Shown piece by piece: positions 43,827 to 53,215 of a stretch of 64,000 nt of DNA; positions within the stretch are counted from its first letter, which is position 1, and each line of letters starts with the position of its first letter. Source of the stretch: Flavobacterium sp. (lineage in GTDB: Bacteria > Bacteroidota > Bacteroidia > Flavobacteriales > Flavobacteriaceae). Both the position numbers and the translations under genes were made by a program. Where the stretch lies: positions 62,001-126,000 of the forward strand of contig JADBYA010000012.1 of assembly GCA_020403245.1 (NCBI GenBank). The letters are read 5' to 3'. The notes beneath the pieces are model-generated. The model was not told the origin of the DNA. It made no database searches and was given only the letters and a program-made list of their open reading frames with translations.

Positions 43827-46010
43827 ATGGAAATGCAACAATTTTATTACGATAACAAAATTGTAAAGAAGTTCATCTACGCCAGTATAGTATTTGGCTT
43901 AGTAGGAATGTTAGTAGGGCTAATCTTGGCCATACTGTTTCTTTTCCCAAACTTGACTGACGGCATCTCGTTCTTAAGCTTCGGACGATTGAGACCTTTA
44001 CATACTAATGCGGTAATTTTTGCTTTTGTAGGAAACGCTATGTTTGCCGGAGTATATTACTCTTTGCAACGATTACTCAAAGCCAGAATGTATAGCAATT
44101 TTTTGAGTAATCTTCATTTTTGGGGATGGCAATTAATTATTGTTGCTGCGGCAATAACACTTCCGCTAGGGTACACTACTTCAAAAGAATATGCTGAATT
44201 AGAATGGCCAATTGATATAGCTATTGCTCTAATTTGGGTTGCTTTTGGTATCAACATGATTGGAACCATTATTAAAAGAAGAGAGCGTCATTTGTATGTA
44301 GCCATCTGGTTTTACATAGCTACTTTCGTTACGGTTGCTGTGTTGCATATTTTCAATAGCTTGGAATTACCCGTTTCAGCGCTCAAAAGCTATTCGGTTT
44401 ATGCTGGAGTTCAAGATGCTTTAGTGCAATGGTGGTACGGACACAATGCAGTCGCGTTCTTCTTGACTACTCCATTTCTTGGAATGATGTATTATTTTGT
44501 GCCAAAAGCAGCCAATCGTCCGGTGTATTCGTATCGTTTATCCATCATTCACTTTTGGTCTTTAATCTTCATCTATATTTGGGCTGGACCACACCATTTA
44601 TTATATTCATCATTACCCGATTGGGCTCAAAACCTGGGAGTTGTATTCTCCATCATGTTGATAGCGCCATCTTGGGGCGGAATGATTAACGGATTGCTAA
44701 CCCTACGCGGCGTTTGGGATAAAGTGCGTACGGATGTTGTTTTGAAATTCTTTGTTGTAGCTATTACAGGTTATGGTATGGCAACCTTTGAAGGGCCAAT
44801 GCTTTCGCTGAAAAATGTAAATGCCATTGCCCATTATACCGATTGGATTATTGCTCACGTGCATGTTGGGGCTTTGGCTTGGAATGGTTTCTTAATTTTT
44901 GGTATGATTTATTGGTTAATTCCAAGAATGACCAAATCCAAGTTATATTCAGAAAAATTAGCCAACTTCCACTTTTGGATTGGAACTTTAGGGATTGTTT
45001 TATATGCTTTACCTATGTATGTAGCCGGATTTACGCAAGCATCCATGTGGAAACAATTTAAACCAGACGGGACATTACAATATGGTAATTTCCTGGAAAC
45101 AGTAACGCAAATTATGCCAATGTATTGGATGAGAGCCATCGGTGGTACATTGTATTTAGTGGGTATGATTGTTTTAATTTACAACATCATCAAAACCGTA
45201 AAAGCCGGAAGCACTATTGAAGATGAATTAGCCGAAGCTCCTGAATTAGCAAAAATTACAACGGGTAGATTAAAAGGAGAAAAATTCCACCCTTGGTTAG
45301 AAAGACGTCCAATTCAATTAACATTATTAGCAACAGTAGCCATATTAATTGGTGGAATTATTCAAATTGTACCAACCATAATGGTAAAATCAAATATTCC
45401 AACCATAGCGGCCGTTAAACCATACACACCATTGGAATTGCAAGGTCGTGATTTATACATCCGTGAAGGTTGTGTGGGTTGTCATTCTCAAATGATACGA
45501 CCGTTCCGTTCCGAAGTAGTGCGTTATGGTGATTATTCTAAATCAGGTGAATATGTATATGACCATCCATTTCTTTGGGGTTCTAAACGAACCGGTCCCG
45601 ATTTACACAGAGAAGGAGGGAAGTACAATGACAACTGGCATTTCAACCACATGTGGAATCCACAAAGTACCTCGCCGGGTTCTATTATGCCAGGATACAA
45701 ATGGCTGTTTGCCAATGAAGCAATGGATTATTCATCTACAGAGGCAAAAATGAAAGCCATGCAAACTTTAGGTGTGCCGTATACGGATGCCGACATTGCC
45801 AATGCGAAACAAAGTATTGAAAAACAGTCTTCTGCAATTGAAAAAAATCTATACAATGACCCCGATTTCGTAAAATCGTATGATGATAGTAAGAAAAAAG
45901 CAGCTGCCAAAGGGGAAGTTTTTGTCCCAATGAAAGACAGAGAAATAGTAGCGTTAATTGCCTATCTACAACGTTTAGGAACGGATATTAAAGTAAAAAA
46001 CACTAAATAG
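43827..46010 (+). CDS. ccoNO: cbb3 cytochrome c oxidase, fused subunits I and II
   Basis: The 727-residue fusion joins CcoN, the twelve-helix haem-copper subunit, to CcoO, the mono-haem cytochrome c subunit. CcoN histidine ligands lie in FGRLRPLHTNAVIF, WWYGHNAVAFF, AGPHHLLYSS and IIAHVHVGAL. The junction is near residue 500, and the CcoO haem site is GCVGCHSQMIRPF (near 550) with a methionine ligand further on (SPGSIMPGYKWLF). The fused form is typical of Bacteroidota. The enzyme reduces oxygen with high affinity at the inner membrane. Confidence 0.96.
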   Translation: MEMQQFYYDNKIVKKFIYASIVFGLVGMLVGLILAILFLFPNLTDGISFLSFGRLRPLHTNAVIFAFVGNAMFAGVYYSLQRLLKARMYSNFLSNLHFWGWQLIIVAAAITLPLGYTTSKEYAELEWPIDIAIALIWVAFGINMIGTIIKRRERHLYVAIWFYIATFVTVAVLHIFNSLELPVSALKSYSVYAGVQDALVQWWYGHNAVAFFLTTPFLGMMYYFVPKAANRPVYSYRLSIIHFWSLIFIYIWAGPHHLLYSSLPDWAQNLGVVFSIMLIAPSWGGMINGLLTLRGVWDKVRTDVVLKFFVVAITGYGMATFEGPMLSLKNVNAIAHYTDWIIAHVHVGALAWNGFLIFGMIYWLIPRMTKSKLYSEKLANFHFWIGTLGIVLYALPMYVAGFTQASMWKQFKPDGTLQYGNFLETVTQIMPMYWMRAIGGTLYLVGMIVLIYNIIKTVKAGSTIEDELAEAPELAKITTGRLKGEKFHPWLERRPIQLTLLATVAILIGGIIQIVPTIMVKSNIPTIAAVKPYTPLELQGRDLYIREGCVGCHSQMIRPFRSEVVRYGDYSKSGEYVYDHPFLWGSKRTGPDLHREGGKYNDNWHFNHMWNPQSTSPGSIMPGYKWLFANEAMDYSSTEAKMKAMQTLGVPYTDADIANAKQSIEKQSSAIEKNLYNDPDFVKSYDDSKKKAAAKGEVFVPMKDREIVALIAYLQRLGTDIKVKNTK

Positions 46011-46017
46011 TAAAGTT

Positions 46018-46185
46018 ATGCTAAAGTTTATAAAACACAATTTAGAAACCATTGATGGAGTGGCTATTTATCCAATCATTTCGTTAGTTATTTGTTTTAC
46101 TTTTTTTATGGGCTTGTTTGTTTGGGTCTATACTTATAAGAAAGAAACGATTAAAGAATTGAGCGAATTACCTATTAAAGAATAA
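46018..46185 (+). CDS. ccoQ: cbb3 oxidase small subunit CcoQ-like
   Basis: Fifty-five codons (MLKFIKHNLETIDGVAIYPI...) follow ccoNO by seven bases. One membrane helix (about 18-40) with a short charged tail fits CcoQ/FixQ, which stabilises the complex. The gene is below common ORF length limits but position and topology are diagnostic. Confidence 0.85.
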   Translation: MLKFIKHNLETIDGVAIYPIISLVICFTFFMGLFVWVYTYKKETIKELSELPIKE

Positions 46186-46201
46186 TTAAAAACAGATATA
46201 C

Positions 46202-47128
46202 ATGAAAAAATTAATCCCAGTATATGTAAGAGTACCATTGATTTTTGCCATTGTTTTTGGGGCAATGGAATATTTCATCGACTCTGGTGACCAACCAGCA
46301 TTTATCAAATTTCCAATGGTTGGGTTATTTTTAGCCGTATTTCTTTTCTTGCTCATAGCCATCGAAATCGTATCGAGTGCGGTTGATAATATAACCTATC
46401 ATTTGCTGACAGAGGAACAAAAAAAACAATTAGACGAAGCACAATCTGTGTCATTTACCGAAAGTACTTTCTATAAAAGCATTTTGAATAAACTAACCCG
46501 AACTAAAGCTATCGAGCAAGAAGCCGATGTGATGCTGGATCATAATTATGATGGCATTCGAGAGTTAGACAATGTTTTACCCCCTTGGTGGGTCTATTTA
46601 TTCTATGGAACAATAATTTTTGGAGCTATTTATTTAGTGCGCTTTGAAATTATGGGCTATAACAATCAAGACCAAGAGTACCAAGCCGAAGTTAAACAGG
46701 CCAAAATTGATATTGCCGAATATATGAAAACAGCACCCGATATGATGAGTAAAGAAAAAGTAACATTATTGACAGATGCCTCTAGTTTAGCAGCAGGAAA
46801 AGCTATTTATACTACTAATTGTGTGGCATGTCATCGCCCAGATGGAGGTGGACAAATAGGACCAAACTTAACCGATACCTATTGGATTCTTGGTGGTGGG
46901 ATCAAAAATGTGTTCAATACCATTATGGAAGGTGGAAGAGATGGCAAAGGAATGGTATCTTGGAAAGCATCTATCAAACCATCAGACATTCAAAAAGTAG
47001 CCAGTTATGTACTTTCAATGCAAGGAACAAATCCAAAAGACGCGAAACCTATGGAACCAGAAGCAGTTGAATGGAAAGAAGAAACTGTAGCTGCTTCTCT
47101 GGATACTACAAAAGTTGCTGTTAAATAA
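46202..47128 (+). CDS. ccoP: cbb3 oxidase cytochrome c subunit III (one haem)
   Basis: The 308-residue subunit has an N-terminal pair of helices in the first 60 residues (an extension found in Bacteroidota), the CcoP core helix after LDNVLPPWWVYLFYGTIIFG, and one CxxCH haem site, CVACHRPDGGGQIGPNLTD, with a methionine-rich segment GKGMVSWKA. Proteobacterial CcoP has two haem sites; only one is present here, as expected for this phylum. The C-terminus is acidic. Confidence 0.93.
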   Translation: MKKLIPVYVRVPLIFAIVFGAMEYFIDSGDQPAFIKFPMVGLFLAVFLFLLIAIEIVSSAVDNITYHLLTEEQKKQLDEAQSVSFTESTFYKSILNKLTRTKAIEQEADVMLDHNYDGIRELDNVLPPWWVYLFYGTIIFGAIYLVRFEIMGYNNQDQEYQAEVKQAKIDIAEYMKTAPDMMSKEKVTLLTDASSLAAGKAIYTTNCVACHRPDGGGQIGPNLTDTYWILGGGIKNVFNTIMEGGRDGKGMVSWKASIKPSDIQKVASYVLSMQGTNPKDAKPMEPEAVEWKEETVAASLDTTKVAVK

Positions 47129-47153
47129 AACAGCACTAAAAAGAAATAACGAC

Positions 47154-48572
47154 ATGTCCGATTTTAATGATGATGATTTTAGAGATAGTATTAGTACTAT
47201 TGATGCCAAAGGCAAAAGAGCATGGATATTTCCTAAAATACCCAAAGGGAAATTATATGAACGCAGAAAATGGATAAGTTATTTCTTGTTACTGTTTCTT
47301 TTTTCTGCCCCTTTTATAAAAGTAAATCATCATCAGTTCATGATGTTCAATGTGTTAGAACGAAGGTTTAACATCTTTGGCTTCCCTTTTTGGCCACAGG
47401 ATTTTCACATCTTTGTGATTATCATGATTATTGGAGTAGTAGGATTGGCTTTATTTACAGTGGCTTTCGGACGCATATTTTGCGGTTGGTTTTGTCCGCA
47501 AACCATTTTTATGGAAATGCTATTCCGTAGGATAGAGTTTTGGATTGATGGCGATAGAGGTGCTCAAATTCGCTTAGCCAAACAAGAATGGAATGGAGAA
47601 AAAATCAGAAAACGTTTAACCAAATGGGTTATCTTTTTTGTTATTTCGTTTTGGATTGCCAATGTCTTCCTGGCTTATTTGATTAGTAGTGATAAGTTAA
47701 TTTTACTAGTAAAAGAAGGACCAGCTAACAATACAAGTACGCTCATTGCTTTATTTATTTTTACTGCCGTATTCTATTTTATCTATGCATGGTTTCGAGA
47801 ACAAGTTTGCATTATTGCTTGTCCTTATGGCAGAATGCAAGGTGTTTTACTAGATGACAAATCAATCAATGTGGCCTATGACCATGTGCGCGGTGAAAAA
47901 GAAATAGGCAGAGCCAAGTTTAATAAAAACGAAGATAGAGCAGCTTCTGGTAAAGGAGATTGTATTGATTGTGGGTTATGTGTACATGTTTGCCCAACAG
48001 CAATTGATATTCGACATGGTACGCAATTAGAATGTGTCAATTGTACCGCCTGTATTGACGAATGCGACAACATAATGGAAAAAGTGGGTTTGCCTAAAGG
48101 ATTAATTCGTTATGCTAGTGAAGACGAAATTGTAAAAAATGAACCTTTCGTTTTTACGAATAGAATGAAAGGATATGTCGCCATACTAGCTATTTTAACA
48201 GGCGTTTTTATCGGAATGTTATTCCTTAGAAACGAAGTCGAAGCCACTATTCTTAGATTACCAGGACAATTATTCCAACACAAAGGAGATAAAATCAGTA
48301 ATGTGTATACCTACAAGATAGTGAACAAAACATCCATTGATTTTGATAAAGTACATTTTGAATTGGTATCACCAAAAGGAGTAATAAAAATGGTAGGAAA
48401 CCGCTATTTCAAAGTGCCCAAAGAAGGCATAACCGAAGGAACATTGTTCATCGAGATTGACCAAGCAGTTTTAGAAAGCGATAAAACCAAATTGCAACTA
48501 GAGATATATAACGATAAAGATTTAATTGACAACGAAACAACGAACTTTTTAGGACCAAGAAGTTTCGATTAA
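47154..48572 (+). CDS. ccoG: cbb3 oxidase accessory protein CcoG (polyferredoxin)
   Basis: The ATG at 47154 (MSDFNDDDFRDSI) gives 472 residues. Features are several membrane helices, the GWFCPQTIFMEM motif, a cysteine pair in CIIACPYGRMQG, and two 4Fe-4S ferredoxin motifs (CIDCGLCVHVCPTAI and CVNCTACIDECD), then an Ig-like C-terminal domain. CcoG reduces copper for cbb3 assembly. It is 25 bases after ccoP. Confidence 0.95.
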   Translation: MSDFNDDDFRDSISTIDAKGKRAWIFPKIPKGKLYERRKWISYFLLLFLFSAPFIKVNHHQFMMFNVLERRFNIFGFPFWPQDFHIFVIIMIIGVVGLALFTVAFGRIFCGWFCPQTIFMEMLFRRIEFWIDGDRGAQIRLAKQEWNGEKIRKRLTKWVIFFVISFWIANVFLAYLISSDKLILLVKEGPANNTSTLIALFIFTAVFYFIYAWFREQVCIIACPYGRMQGVLLDDKSINVAYDHVRGEKEIGRAKFNKNEDRAASGKGDCIDCGLCVHVCPTAIDIRHGTQLECVNCTACIDECDNIMEKVGLPKGLIRYASEDEIVKNEPFVFTNRMKGYVAILAILTGVFIGMLFLRNEVEATILRLPGQLFQHKGDKISNVYTYKIVNKTSIDFDKVHFELVSPKGVIKMVGNRYFKVPKEGITEGTLFIEIDQAVLESDKTKLQLEIYNDKDLIDNETTNFLGPRSFD

Positions 48573-48736
48573 AAAGAAGTTTAAACACAAAGGAGAAACA
48601 TAGAATAACCTAAATTAAAGGTGTTATAGAAATTTCATTTTCATATAACTATAGTTTCTTTCTTGAGCAGAGCGTCTATTAAATTGTATTTTTAAATGTG
48701 TTTGAAAGTAGTAATAAAACTTAAAAAAAAATAAAT

Positions 48737-49186
48737 ATGAAAATTAATTGGGGAACAGGAATTGTCATTGCATTTGCACTATTTATGAGTTTCATTTTAT
48801 ACTTTGTTTTCAAAGTACAATCAGATAGTAAGTATGACAATGAACTAGTAACAGAAGACTATTATAAAAAAGAAATTCGTGTGCAAAGCGATATTCGAAA
48901 GGTTCAAAATGCTAACGAACTTAAAGTTAAGGTAGTGATTTCAAATACCGCAAAAGGTATTCAAATTGCTTTTCCAAAAGAATTGAATTTTAACAAAATA
49001 AAAGGAACAGTATCCCTTTATAGACCGTCAAACCAAAAGCTGGATTTTGAAATTCCAATTTCACTGTCCAGCCCTGATTTGCTCATACCTAATAATAATC
49101 TGGTTGGCGGTCTTTGGGATATTTCTGTAGAATGGAATTATGAAGGTAAAAACTATTTGAATAAGCAAGAAATTTATTTTCAATAG
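48737..49186 (+). CDS. ccoH: FixH/CcoH domain protein
   Basis: The 149-residue protein starts with one membrane helix (ITWG-type N-terminus: MKINWGTGIVIAFALFMSFI) and the conserved LVTEDYYKKEIRVQ of FixH, followed by a small Ig-like domain. It is needed for cbb3 assembly. It is 164 bases after ccoG. Its last codons, CAATAG, are the first unit of the hexanucleotide repeat that follows. Confidence 0.92.
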   Translation: MKINWGTGIVIAFALFMSFILYFVFKVQSDSKYDNELVTEDYYKKEIRVQSDIRKVQNANELKVKVVISNTAKGIQIAFPKELNFNKIKGTVSLYRPSNQKLDFEIPISLSSPDLLIPNNNLVGGLWDISVEWNYEGKNYLNKQEIYFQ

Positions 49187-49376
49187 GAATAACAATAGCA
49201 ATAGCAATAGCAATAGCAATAACAATAATAATAGCAATAACAATAGGAATAACAATAGGAATAACAATAGGAATAACAATAGGAATAACAATAGGAATAA
49301 CAATAGCAATAGCAATAACAATTGCAATAGCAATAGCAATAGCAATAGCAATAGCAATAGCAACGGCAATAACAAT
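49181..49376. repeat. Hexanucleotide microsatellite (CAATAG-type)
   Basis: About 196 bases are built almost only of hexamers CAATAG, GAATAA, CAATAA and GAATAG, including five tandem 12-base units GGAATAACAATA. It begins at the last codon and stop of ccoH and ends about 40 bases before the next gene. The minus-strand leucine- or isoleucine/alanine-rich frames in it are artefacts of the repeat. Confidence 0.95.
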
Positions 49377-49416
49377 ATCAAATTTCAAACATCAAATATC
49401 AAATATCAAAAATCTA

Positions 49417-50118
49417 ATGCTTTACACCGCACTCATCTTCGGTTTAATATCTAGCTTACACTGCATCGGTATGTGTGGACCTATTGCTATGATGTTGCCA
49501 GTGGATAGAAACAATCCTACTAAGAAAGCTATACAAATATTGCTTTATCATACCGGAAGATTAACTTCTTATGCCTTGCTAGGAATGCTTTTTGGATTGT
49601 TAGGAAGAGGATTGTATGTAGCTGGAATACAACAACAAATTTCAATTATAATGGGTGTTTTAATGATAGTTTTGGCCCTAGTGCCAGAGAAAGTATTTGC
49701 CCGTTATAATTTTTCAAGACCTATTTACAATTTCATCTCAAAAGTAAAAACAAGTTTGGGTAGTCAGTTCAAACGTAAAAGTCCCGATGCACTTTTTACC
49801 ATCGGAGTTCTCAATGGATTATTGCCCTGCGGATTAGTCTATGCTGCACTTTTTGGTGCTATTACCATGCAATCAGTTACTTTTAGTATATCCTATATGT
49901 TGCTTTACGGATTGGGAACTATCCCTTTAATGAGTGCCGTGGTGTATGTCAGTAATTTTTTATCCTTGGCTTTCAGAAACAAATTGCAAAAAATGGTACC
50001 ATTAGTCACAGTAATTATCGGATTGCTATTTGTTTTAAGAGGCATGGGATTAGATATAGCTTATATATCGCCAAGCAATATCAATTTGTTTGTACGATCA
50101 ACCGCCAATTGCCATTAA
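49417..50118 (+). CDS. Sulfite exporter TauE/SafE-type membrane protein (cbb3-linked CcoH2-like)
   Basis: The 233-residue protein has six or so helices and the HCIGMCGPIAMM motif near its N-terminus, typical of the SafE-like family coded at the end of cco operons. The cysteines suggest copper handling, and a copper-delivery role in oxidase maturation is the usual inference. A second conserved block is GLLPCGLVYAAL. The microsatellite separates it from ccoH. Confidence 0.88.
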   Translation: MLYTALIFGLISSLHCIGMCGPIAMMLPVDRNNPTKKAIQILLYHTGRLTSYALLGMLFGLLGRGLYVAGIQQQISIIMGVLMIVLALVPEKVFARYNFSRPIYNFISKVKTSLGSQFKRKSPDALFTIGVLNGLLPCGLVYAALFGAITMQSVTFSISYMLLYGLGTIPLMSAVVYVSNFLSLAFRNKLQKMVPLVTVIIGLLFVLRGMGLDIAYISPSNINLFVRSTANCH

Positions 50119-50173
50119 TTGAAAATACTAAAACTATTTTAAACGATCATAAACCAATTTAAACCTTCTAAAA

Positions 50174-50413
50174 ATGGAAAAACACGATTTAAAACACGAA
50201 TTTCCTGAACATCAGGATAAAATTCATGAACTTAAAATTTCTAATGTTCATTTCAGAAAACTATTTGATGAATATCATGAAATTGAACATCAGATTCATC
50301 GTATCAATATGGGGTCTGAAATAGCTAATGATACATTTCTACATCAATTAAAAGTTAGATTATTATTTATGAAAGACGAAATTTATGCTTATTTAAACAA
50401 TGCTAATCGATAA
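50174..50413 (+). CDS. DUF465 (YdcH family) small protein
   Basis: The 79-residue all-helical protein matches DUF465: HEFPEHQDKIHELKISNVHFRKLFDEYHEIEHQI followed by LKVRLLFMKDEIYAYL, the usual two-helix hairpin. Function is unknown. It lies 55 bases after the SafE-like gene and may be the last gene of the cco transcript. Confidence 0.88.
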   Translation: MEKHDLKHEFPEHQDKIHELKISNVHFRKLFDEYHEIEHQIHRINMGSEIANDTFLHQLKVRLLFMKDEIYAYLNNANR

Positions 50414-50448
50414 AAATTCTATTTAAGACTTTTTACTAAAAATTATTT

Positions 50449-50520
50449 AACTCGCAGAGACGCAAAGGCGTAATCTATTGTAAATATTCTTTGCGCCTTA
50501 TCGCCCTTGCAAGAAATACT
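50449..50520. repeat. GCGCAAAG palindromic repeat
   Basis: GACGCAAAGGCG near 50459 pairs with TTTGCGCC near 50491 around a TTGTAAATATT-type loop. It lies between converging genes and may act as terminator or be an interspersed repeat. Nothing else is seen in 50414-50655. Confidence 0.45.
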
Positions 50521-50655
50521 CAAAACTAGTGAAAGCTAATAAAGTTTCATAAAACACAATAAAATCAATGATAACTAACCTTAAAAGGGTTTTTACCAAC
50601 TATTTTTCAGTATTATGCCTTTAAAAAGATAGGTATTTTTTTTGATTAGAATAGC

Positions 50656-52020
50656 TTACACCGTCATCGAAAACAGTTGTGTTTTTGGAGATTTTCGTTT
50701 CAAACGTAAATCTAGTGCCATACAAATATTACGCACAAAAGGTTTTCCCTTTTCAGTAATTGTAATCGATTTATTGCCCAACACAACTAAACCATCTTTT
50801 TCCATTTCGGTTAATTGGTTTAAAACCTCAGGCAATGAGTCAAAATAGTTATCAACATTATCCCAAGAAGTGCTAAACTGACACATCAAATTGAGTATGT
50901 GTTGGCGTATAATCAAGTCTTCTTGTGTTAAGATATGTCCTCTAAAAATGGGTAATTCATTTCGTTTTAATCGCTCATAATAAGTTTCCAATTCTTTTTC
51001 GTTTTGCGCAAAACCATACCAACTATCACTAATAGATGAAACGCCTAAACCAATCAATAGCTGCGTTTTTGAGGAAGTATATCCCATAAAATTACGATGA
51101 AGTTTCCCACCTTTAAATGATTTGTACATAGCATCTTCCTCTAATGCAAAATGATCCATTCCTATTTCATAATATCCTTTGTGAGATAATAATGCTTTGC
51201 CCAATTCATACAATTGGCGTTTTTCATCATCTTTTGGAACATCTTCATTTTTAAAACCGCGCTGACCATTGCCTTTTATCCAGGGAACATGGGCATAGCT
51301 ATAAAAAGCCAATCGGTCGGGTGAAAGCGAATTTGTTTTTTCGATGGTATCAATGATGTTATCTAAAGTTTGAAATGGCAATCCAAATACTAAATCATGT
51401 GATATCGAAGTATAGCCCATTTCTTTTGCCCAAAAAGTAACTTTGGCTACATTGTGAAAGGATTGGTTTCTGTGAATGGCATTTTGTACTTTTTCGGCAT
51501 AATCTTGCACGCCAAAACTCACTCTTCTAAATCCTAAATCATAAAGCGTTTGCAAATGTCCTCGAGTAGTATTGTTTGGATGTCCTTCAAAACTAAATTC
51601 ATAATTAGGTGCTTTTTTAGCACTTTTAAAAATACCCAAAATAAGATGCTCTAAATTTTCAGCCGAAAAGAATGTGGGCGTTCCTCCACCCAAATGGATC
51701 TCTTTGATAATTGGAGTAGTTTGAAATAAATCGCAATACAATTGCCATTCTTTGAGTAGGGCTGCAATATAGGGATGTTCTACTTCATGTCGGGTGGTGA
51801 TGCGTTTGTGACAGCCACAAAACGTGCACAAACTTTCGCAAAACGGAAGATGGATATACAAACTAATCCCCTCGCTACTATTACTTTCTTGAAAGCTACG
51901 TAAAAAAGTCTCTTTCCATCCAGTTAATGTAAAACCATCCTCATCCCAATAGGGAACAGTAGGATAACTGGTATACCTTGGTCCGGGAACATTGTATTTT
52001 TGTACTAATGAAATTGACAT
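50656..52020 (-). CDS. hemN: Oxygen-independent coproporphyrinogen III oxidase
   Basis: The 454-residue radical SAM enzyme converts coproporphyrinogen III to protoporphyrinogen IX without oxygen. Motifs are YTSYPTVPYW at the N-terminus, the cluster site HLPFCESLCTFCGCH, the SAM-binding HLGGGTPTFF, and a C-terminal HemN domain. The CESLCTFCGC cysteines fit true HemN rather than HemW. Haem supply for cbb3 oxidase under low oxygen fits the Fnr-type box 50 bases upstream. Confidence 0.95.
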   Translation of the reverse strand: MSISLVQKYNVPGPRYTSYPTVPYWDEDGFTLTGWKETFLRSFQESNSSEGISLYIHLPFCESLCTFCGCHKRITTRHEVEHPYIAALLKEWQLYCDLFQTTPIIKEIHLGGGTPTFFSAENLEHLILGIFKSAKKAPNYEFSFEGHPNNTTRGHLQTLYDLGFRRVSFGVQDYAEKVQNAIHRNQSFHNVAKVTFWAKEMGYTSISHDLVFGLPFQTLDNIIDTIEKTNSLSPDRLAFYSYAHVPWIKGNGQRGFKNEDVPKDDEKRQLYELGKALLSHKGYYEIGMDHFALEEDAMYKSFKGGKLHRNFMGYTSSKTQLLIGLGVSSISDSWYGFAQNEKELETYYERLKRNELPIFRGHILTQEDLIIRQHILNLMCQFSTSWDNVDNYFDSLPEVLNQLTEMEKDGLVVLGNKSITITEKGKPFVRNICMALDLRLKRKSPKTQLFSMTV

Positions 52021-52039
52021 GAAGCTATTTTATAATAGC

Positions 52040-52083
52040 CAAAAGTAGAAGTAGCAGTTTTAAATAAAAATGATAATTATCAT
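52040..52083 (-). promoter_or_regulatory. Fnr-type box and promoter of hemN
   Basis: ATGATAATTATCAT at 52070-52083 is a perfect 14 bp palindrome of the ATGA-N6-TCAT type. On the minus strand a perfect TAnnTTTG (TACTTTTG) lies at 52047-52040, again 33 bp centre to centre, as at ccoI and ccoS. Confidence 0.8.
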
Positions 52084-52692
52084 ATTGTATTGGGAGGTTG
52101 CAAAATTATAAAAGCACATTTTAGGGTTAAAGTGTTTTTGCTATGGGTTTGACGGATTGTAACGGTTGACATTTTTTTTGATTTGAATTCACAAATTAAT
52201 TTTTTGGTGGTTTGCGTTTCAAAACGAAATGTAACGTTGCATAGAAATAAATGTTTGAGTGTTTTTGCTATGGGTTTGAAGAATTACAATGGATTATGAT
52301 TTTGTTTGTTTTTCATCCCGTTAGGGATTAAATAGGGGTAGAATTTATGTAGCAGGTTTTATAAGTGCCGTAGGTACGATATGGTTTGAAAGTATTAATT
52401 TACAGGTATTTATTTGTTTAGTTTTAAAAATAATTCGGGACTGTAATCTTCATTTGGTTCATTAGTTAAAAATAATTCTAATTCTTTTTTTGTATCGAAA
52501 ACTAATCACTTTTTATAAATTTAAATATAAACCATAATTTACTGCAATATAAATGATTGTAAAATTGTTTATAAATAATTGAAAATGATCATGTTATAAT
52601 TTGTTTTTATTAAATATTAATCAATTATTTATATTAAATTATATTATACTAATACTTCTTTTGAACGCTCTGAAAACACAAAAGTAGAATGG
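52084..52692. other. Gene-free stretch with direct repeats
   Basis: These 609 bases hold no intact gene. A 21-base direct repeat (GTGTTTTTGCTATGGGTTTG and one more base) occurs at 52132 and 52259. A REP-type block occupies 52291-52388. From 52621 the plus-strand frame is open and continues into the Dam-like gene, although no ATG or GTG is present in it. Confidence 0.5.
52291..52388. repeat. REP-type direct repeat, left copy
   Basis: The block contains the palindrome ATCCCGTTAGGGAT, then AAATAGGGGTAGAATTTATG, then GTGCCGTAGGTACGATAT. The same 98-base block recurs at 53698-53795 with changes only in a short central stretch. The two copies bracket the Dam-like and REP transposase genes in direct orientation. 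Confidence 0.75.
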
Positions 52693-53127
52693 ATGACACC
52701 TCCATGTTTAGTAAAGAAATTAGGTGAATTCGACTTAGACCCATGCAGTCCAATTAATGCACCTTTTATTCATGCCAAAACCAACTTTACAACTCTTGAT
52801 AATGGACTGGCTAAAAAATGGTTTGGAAGAGTATATCTCAATCCACCTTATGGCAGAGGAATGGAATTGTGGTTGGAGAAATTAAAGTTTCACGGCAATG
52901 GTATTGCTTTGATTTTTGCCAGAACAGAAACAAAATGTTTTTTTGAACACATTTGGAATGATGCTGATGCTATTCTTTTTGTTAAAGGAAGAATTAGATT
53001 TTATCACGTTTCTGGAGTTCAAGCTGGAACGCCTGGTGCACCTAGTGTATTTATTGCCTATGGAAAAGAGAATGCATGGGCTTTAAAAAATTCTGGTATT
53101 GAAGGTAGGTTTTTAGCATTGAAATAA
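52621..53127 (+). pseudogene. Phage-type DNA N6-adenine methyltransferase (Dam) with missing start
   Basis: The first ATG (52693) yields 144 residues: DLDPCSPINAPF, the catalytic VYLNPPYGRG and GTPGAPSVFIAYG, which is the phage Dam family. However, the conserved EW-TPP segment (VEWMTPP) is split by that ATG: the codons for SENTKVEW lie just upstream in the same open frame, which runs from 52621 without any usual start codon. The 5' end has therefore been lost or an unusual start (for example ATT) is used. It is probably a phage or mobile-element relic. Confidence 0.65.
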
Positions 53128-53214
53128 TCCCGTAGGGATTGAATATGGGTAGAATGAATTTTAATGCATTCATATAATAATGCATTCAGAATAAAAAAAT
53201 CCCCTAGGGATGAT
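53126..53214. repeat. REP palindromes after the Dam-like gene
   Basis: ATCCCGTAGGGATTGAATAT at 53127 is a variant of the REP unit, followed at 53199 by an inverted unit ATCCCCTAGGGAT next to the transposase stop codon. Between them is an inverted pair AATGCATTCATATAATAATGCATT. Confidence 0.7.
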
Positions 53215-53215
53215 A

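Noticed and set aside
49061..49388. Minus-strand leucine-rich and isoleucine/alanine-rich frames
   Set aside because: They are produced by the hexanucleotide repeat, whose unit length keeps frames open; composition is pure repeat.
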